From contig JBJHBJ010000005.1 of the NCBI GenBank assembly GCA_050485425.1, forward strand, positions 70,643 through 134,642: a DNA stretch of 64,000 nt. Reading direction: 5' to 3'. This DNA comes from LSCE01 sp050485425. GTDB lineage: Bacteria > Pseudomonadota > Gammaproteobacteria > Nitrococcales > Aquisalimonadaceae. The position numbers and the translations under genes were made by a program. The notes beneath the pieces were generated by a model. That model saw nothing but the letters and a program-made list of their open reading frames with translations, made no database searches and was not told the origin of the DNA. Below, one piece after another: positions 61,227 to 64,000 of this stretch (its first letter is position 1; the number at the start of each line of letters is the position of its first letter).

Positions 61227-62118
61227 CCCGAAGCCTGTCCCTGAAGAAGTCGATAAACGCCCGTACCCTGGCTGTCATCCGGCGAGTCCCGGGCCAGGTC
61301 AGATAGATCTCGCCGTGGGGCAACCTCCAGTCAGGGAGAACGTGTCGAAGGGTACCTGTTTCGAGGTCACTCTCCACAGAGAAATCCGTCATGACGGACA
61401 TCCCGGCCCCACCACGCAAGAGCCCCAGCACCCCCTCTGGAGAGTTCGAACGCGCGCAAGCCGTCATCCGTACGCTGCACAACTCCCCGTCCGGTCCACT
61501 GAATTGCCACTGAAGGGGCTGGGATAAGAGACTGAACTCAATCCACTGATGGTCGACAAGCCTTTGCGGATGCGGTGGCATGCCTGCCCGCTCAAGGTAG
61601 ACCGGCGCCGCAATCAGCAACTGGCTGAACTCCCCGACCTTCACCGCCTGATACGAAGAATCCCTCAACCACCCCAGCCTCACGGCGATGTCGATACGCT
61701 CGCCAACCAGATCCAGGATCTCGTTACCAGTTATCAGTTCCACGGAGACGTTCTGGTGCGCTCGAGAGAATGCCGCCAGTGCCGGCCCCAGGACAGCGGC
61801 GGAAAAATCCGCTGGCGCGGTGATACGCAAGAGGCCCGACGGCTCGACCGCCGTTCCCCCCGCAGCGTCCATGGCCGCACGTAGATCCATCAGGAGCGGG
61901 CCACCGGCCTGCAGGAGATGAACACCGGCGTCCGTCAATACGACCTTTCGGGTTGTTCGGGTAAAAAGCGCCACTCCCAGTTCGCTCTCCAGTCTCGCGA
62001 CCTGCTGGCTCAGTGCATTCTTGCTTGCTCCGACACGCCTGGCAGCCGCGGAGAACCCACCGGACTCCGCCACGAGAAGAAATACTTCCATTCTGTCCAG
62101 AGAAGGGCGCCGCATCAC
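61192..62118 (-). CDS. LysR family transcriptional regulator
   Basis: A 308-residue LysR regulator. The N-terminal winged helix is MEVFLLVAESGGFSAAARRVGASKNALSQQVARLESELGVALFTRTTRKVVLTDAG, followed by the LysR substrate domain. It belongs to the branch with GLLRITAPADFSAAVLGPALAAF and IAVRLGWLRDSSYQAVKVGEF. It is divergent from the hydrolase at 62230 and probably controls it. The 111-base space between them showed no clear T-N11-A site. Confidence 0.92.
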   Translation of the reverse strand: MMRRPSLDRMEVFLLVAESGGFSAAARRVGASKNALSQQVARLESELGVALFTRTTRKVVLTDAGVHLLQAGGPLLMDLRAAMDAAGGTAVEPSGLLRITAPADFSAAVLGPALAAFSRAHQNVSVELITGNEILDLVGERIDIAVRLGWLRDSSYQAVKVGEFSQLLIAAPVYLERAGMPPHPQRLVDHQWIEFSLLSQPLQWQFSGPDGELCSVRMTACARSNSPEGVLGLLRGGAGMSVMTDFSVESDLETGTLRHVLPDWRLPHGEIYLTWPGTRRMTARVRAFIDFFRDRLRANDTGSATPWR

Positions 62119-62229
62119 AAAACCATCTTTGTCCCATAATCAGGAACAGACTTTACATGATTAACCTGTTTATTGGCACCAAACCGCAGGCCACAATGCA
62201 CTGCCCCTAAGTCACCGCGGAGCCTCTCA

Positions 62230-63267
62230 ATGCAACTCGGAATTCAGCGCCATCGCCATTTGCTGATGGTGCTTGCCGGCCCCCTGCTGGCCTTCGTCAT
62301 CTCCACCACCAGCACCGCAGCGAGCGCGACTACATCTCACCAAGCGGAGGAAACGGACATGTACGACACCCTCGAAGCGCCGCCCACAATTCGCCACCAG
62401 TATGTGACCGTTGCTGGAATAGAGATTTTCTATCGGGTGGTCGGCCCGGATGACGGCCCGACGGTTCTTCTATTGCATGGATTTCCCTCTTCATCCCATC
62501 AGTATCGGCGACTGATGGAAACGTTGGGTACCCGGGTGCGCCTGGTGGCGCCGGATTATCCAGGCTTTGGATTCAGCGCTGCGCCTCTCCCTGCGTCAGC
62601 GGGCGGATCATTCAGATACTCGTTCGAACAACTGACCGACATTATCGAGGCTTTCTGCCAGACCTTGAGTTTGGAGCGTTTCGCGCTGTATATGTTTGAC
62701 TTCGGCGGACCTGTCGGCATGCGGCTGGCCGAAAGAAGGCCGGAATGGATAACGGGGCTGGTGGTACAGAACGCCAACGCCTATGACAGTGGTCTAAGCG
62801 AATCCGCGGCCCCGGTCGTTAATCTACGTCCGGACGACCCCGGCGCCGAAGAGCTGCTAAGCGGCTTCTTCAAGCCGGAAATCACCCGATGGCAATATAT
62901 GGAAGGTGCGTCCCGGCCGGAGTTGCTGTCGCCGGATAGCTGGACGCTGGACCAGTATTTCATGGACAGGCCCGGCCGCCACCGGATTCTTCTGGACCTG
63001 ATGCTCAACTACCACAGCAACGTCCGGCTGTATCCGCAGTGGCAAGCCTGGCTCCGGCAACACCAGCCGCCCACGCTGATCCTCTGGGGTCGACACGACC
63101 CCATATTCATCGAAGCCGGCGCCCATGCCTACCTGGACGATCTGCCCGCGGCCGAACTTCATCTGTTTGAAACCGGTCACTTTGCGCTGGAGGAGGCGCT
63201 TCCGGAGATGGCCCCCTTGTTGCTTGATTTTGTCGAACGGATCTGGGCAAAGGAGGAGGCTCCGTAA
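62230..63267 (+). CDS. Exported alpha/beta hydrolase with aspartate nucleophile (epoxide hydrolase / haloalkane dehalogenase-like)
   Basis: A 345-residue protein. An N-terminal signal peptide (LLMVLAGPLLAFVISTTSTAAS) predicts export. The oxyanion motif is VLLLHGFPSSSHQYRRLM, the nucleophile elbow MFDFGGPVGMRLA with Asp instead of Ser, and the histidine is in ETGHFALEEALPEMAPLL. Aspartate at this place is the mark of epoxide hydrolases and dehalogenases, in which the Asp attacks carbon. It is probably controlled by the divergent LysR protein. Confidence 0.87.
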   Translation: MQLGIQRHRHLLMVLAGPLLAFVISTTSTAASATTSHQAEETDMYDTLEAPPTIRHQYVTVAGIEIFYRVVGPDDGPTVLLLHGFPSSSHQYRRLMETLGTRVRLVAPDYPGFGFSAAPLPASAGGSFRYSFEQLTDIIEAFCQTLSLERFALYMFDFGGPVGMRLAERRPEWITGLVVQNANAYDSGLSESAAPVVNLRPDDPGAEELLSGFFKPEITRWQYMEGASRPELLSPDSWTLDQYFMDRPGRHRILLDLMLNYHSNVRLYPQWQAWLRQHQPPTLILWGRHDPIFIEAGAHAYLDDLPAAELHLFETGHFALEEALPEMAPLLLDFVERIWAKEEAP

Positions 63268-63396
63268 CACGCTTCTGGGGAACCGGCGCTGCAGCCCAAA
63301 AGCAGGCAAGAATCACCGGAAACAACCTATTCGTACTCCTCTCTGGAATGCTGTTTTCTCTGACGGCCGGCGTGGGCTTCGCTATAGTGCCTGCCC

Positions 63397-63876
63397 ATGA
63401 GTCTCCTGATCGGGCTACTCGCCCTGCTTCTCGTTCTCGCAGGCCTGGTGGGGCTGGTGCTTCCGGCTCTGCCGGGGCCTCTGCTGCTGTTCGCAGGCCT
63501 TTGGATGGCGGCGTGGGCCGAGGGTTTTGTGCACGTCGGCGCCGTGACGCTGGTCCTGCTGGGCGTCATGGCCGCGCTCGCCTCGCTGGCGGACTTCATC
63601 GCCGGTGCCTTCGGCGCGCGGCGTTACGGCGCCTCCGCCCGATCGGTGACCGGTGCGGCACTGGGAGCCGTTGTGGGCATCTTCTTCGGGCTGCCGGGCT
63701 TGCTGCTGGGGCCGTTCATCGGTGCACTGCTCGGTGAGTTGTCGGCCCGCCGGGGCCTGCTGGCCGCTGGCCGCGCCGGCTGGGGAGCAACGCTGGGGCT
63801 GCTGATCGGCACCGCTGCGAAGGTCGCACTGGGGCTGTCCATGCTGTCGCTGTTCCTGCTGGTGCGGTTTCTCTAA
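63397..63876 (+). CDS. DUF456 family membrane protein
   Basis: A 159-residue hydrophobic protein with the DUF456 features LVLAGLVGLVLPALPGPLLLFAGLWMAAW near the N terminus, ADFIAGAFGARRYGAS in the middle and GPFIGALLGELSARRG towards the end. Five helices are likely. The function is unknown. An insertion sequence begins directly after its TAA stop. Confidence 0.9.
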   Translation: MSLLIGLLALLLVLAGLVGLVLPALPGPLLLFAGLWMAAWAEGFVHVGAVTLVLLGVMAALASLADFIAGAFGARRYGASARSVTGAALGAVVGIFFGLPGLLLGPFIGALLGELSARRGLLAAGRAGWGATLGLLIGTAAKVALGLSMLSLFLLVRFL

Positions 63877-64000
63877 GAGGGTGTTTACATATTATCATGT
63901 CGTCAACCGACGCAAGAGCATGCGTGCTTCTGTGAGCCAAACCCAGGCTTCGGCAACACCGGGCAGCCGATCATGATGCATGACCAACCGTCGAGCCCGC
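63877..64000 (-). mobile_element. End of an IS5-family insertion sequence
   Basis: The terminal inverted repeat probably begins GAGGGTGTTTACATA at 63877, directly after the DUF456 stop TAA. A transposase C terminus follows on the minus strand. The rest of the element lies beyond the window. Confidence 0.65.
63895..63999 (-). CDS. IS5-family transposase, C-terminal fragment
   Basis: The minus strand encodes RARRLVMHHDRLPGVAEAW then VWLTEARMLLRRLTT and a stop. The order R-x-x-V-x-x-x-x-RL then A-W-x-x-L-x-x-x-R-x-x-LRRL is that of the C-terminal tail of IS5-family transposases. Only 34 residues are visible. Confidence 0.65.
   Translation of the reverse strand, partial: RARRLVMHHDRLPGVAEAWVWLTEARMLLRRLTT

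Noticed and set aside
1..64000. rRNA, tRNA or CRISPR arrays
   Set aside because: No cloverleaf-like tRNA with a conserved T-loop, no rRNA blocks and no regularly spaced direct repeats were seen by eye.

Overview
The window is chromosomal DNA from a GC-rich Gram-negative bacterium, most probably a halotolerant gammaproteobacterium. The reasons are lipid A deacylase PagL and YfaZ-type outer-membrane proteins, a fused glucosylglycerol-phosphate phosphatase/synthase (a compatible-solute enzyme of salt-tolerant bacteria), PurT, tripartite tricarboxylate (TTT) transporters and many GST, MFS and LysR/TetR/MarR genes. The species cannot be named from the sequence. No rRNA, tRNA or CRISPR array was seen.

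Layout. 1-9.8 kb: start of an acyl-CoA dehydrogenase-like gene, a phosphoglycerate-mutase-like protein, a serine esterase, a quinol monooxygenase-like protein, an MFS carrier coupled to GgpPS, PagL, PurT, a 3-hydroxyacyl-CoA dehydrogenase and a small membrane protein. 9.8-21.5 kb: TauE/SafE and AEC transporters, hydrolase, two GSTs, an overlapping GGDEF-MFS-luciferase-like operon, a thioesterase, and a crotonase/GMC oxidoreductase operon. 21.5-27.6 kb: a MASE1 histidine kinase with a FixJ-like regulator, then an ArsS radical-SAM / flavin disulfide reductase / TVP38 group. 27.7-38.4 kb: a TetR/hydrolase pair, DUF899, a Tat-exported aldo-keto reductase, a frameshifted ATP/ADP-antiporter-like carrier, a MocR regulator facing a branched-chain aminotransferase, Lrp/LysE and a CBS protein.

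38.4-55.9 kb is the most interesting part: a complete nicotinate (vitamin B3) catabolic island. Genes nicC-D-E-F run leftward and nicX-A-B plus a two-part sodium symporter run rightward. A Rieske oxygenase with a TctC-TctB-TctA transporter follows, then a convergent second molybdenum hydroxylase subunit and a MarR-type regulator. Together these would convert nicotinate to 6-hydroxynicotinate, 2,5-dihydroxypyridine, N-formylmaleamate, maleamate, maleate and fumarate. Two things are unusual. The NicB-cytochrome fusion has lost the N-terminal third and the catalytic-glutamate motif of its molybdenum part, while an intact molybdenum subunit is encoded separately at the far end. In addition, five copies of a GTATACACCAT-like sequence lie in the island's three regulatory intergenic regions, which looks like a single MarR-family regulon.

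55.9-64 kb: GST, MmyB-like regulator, aldo-keto reductase, a DUF2199/VOC/membrane gene group, YfaZ, a LysR facing an exported epoxide-hydrolase-like enzyme, a DUF456 protein, and the end of an IS5-family insertion sequence that begins immediately after the DUF456 stop codon.
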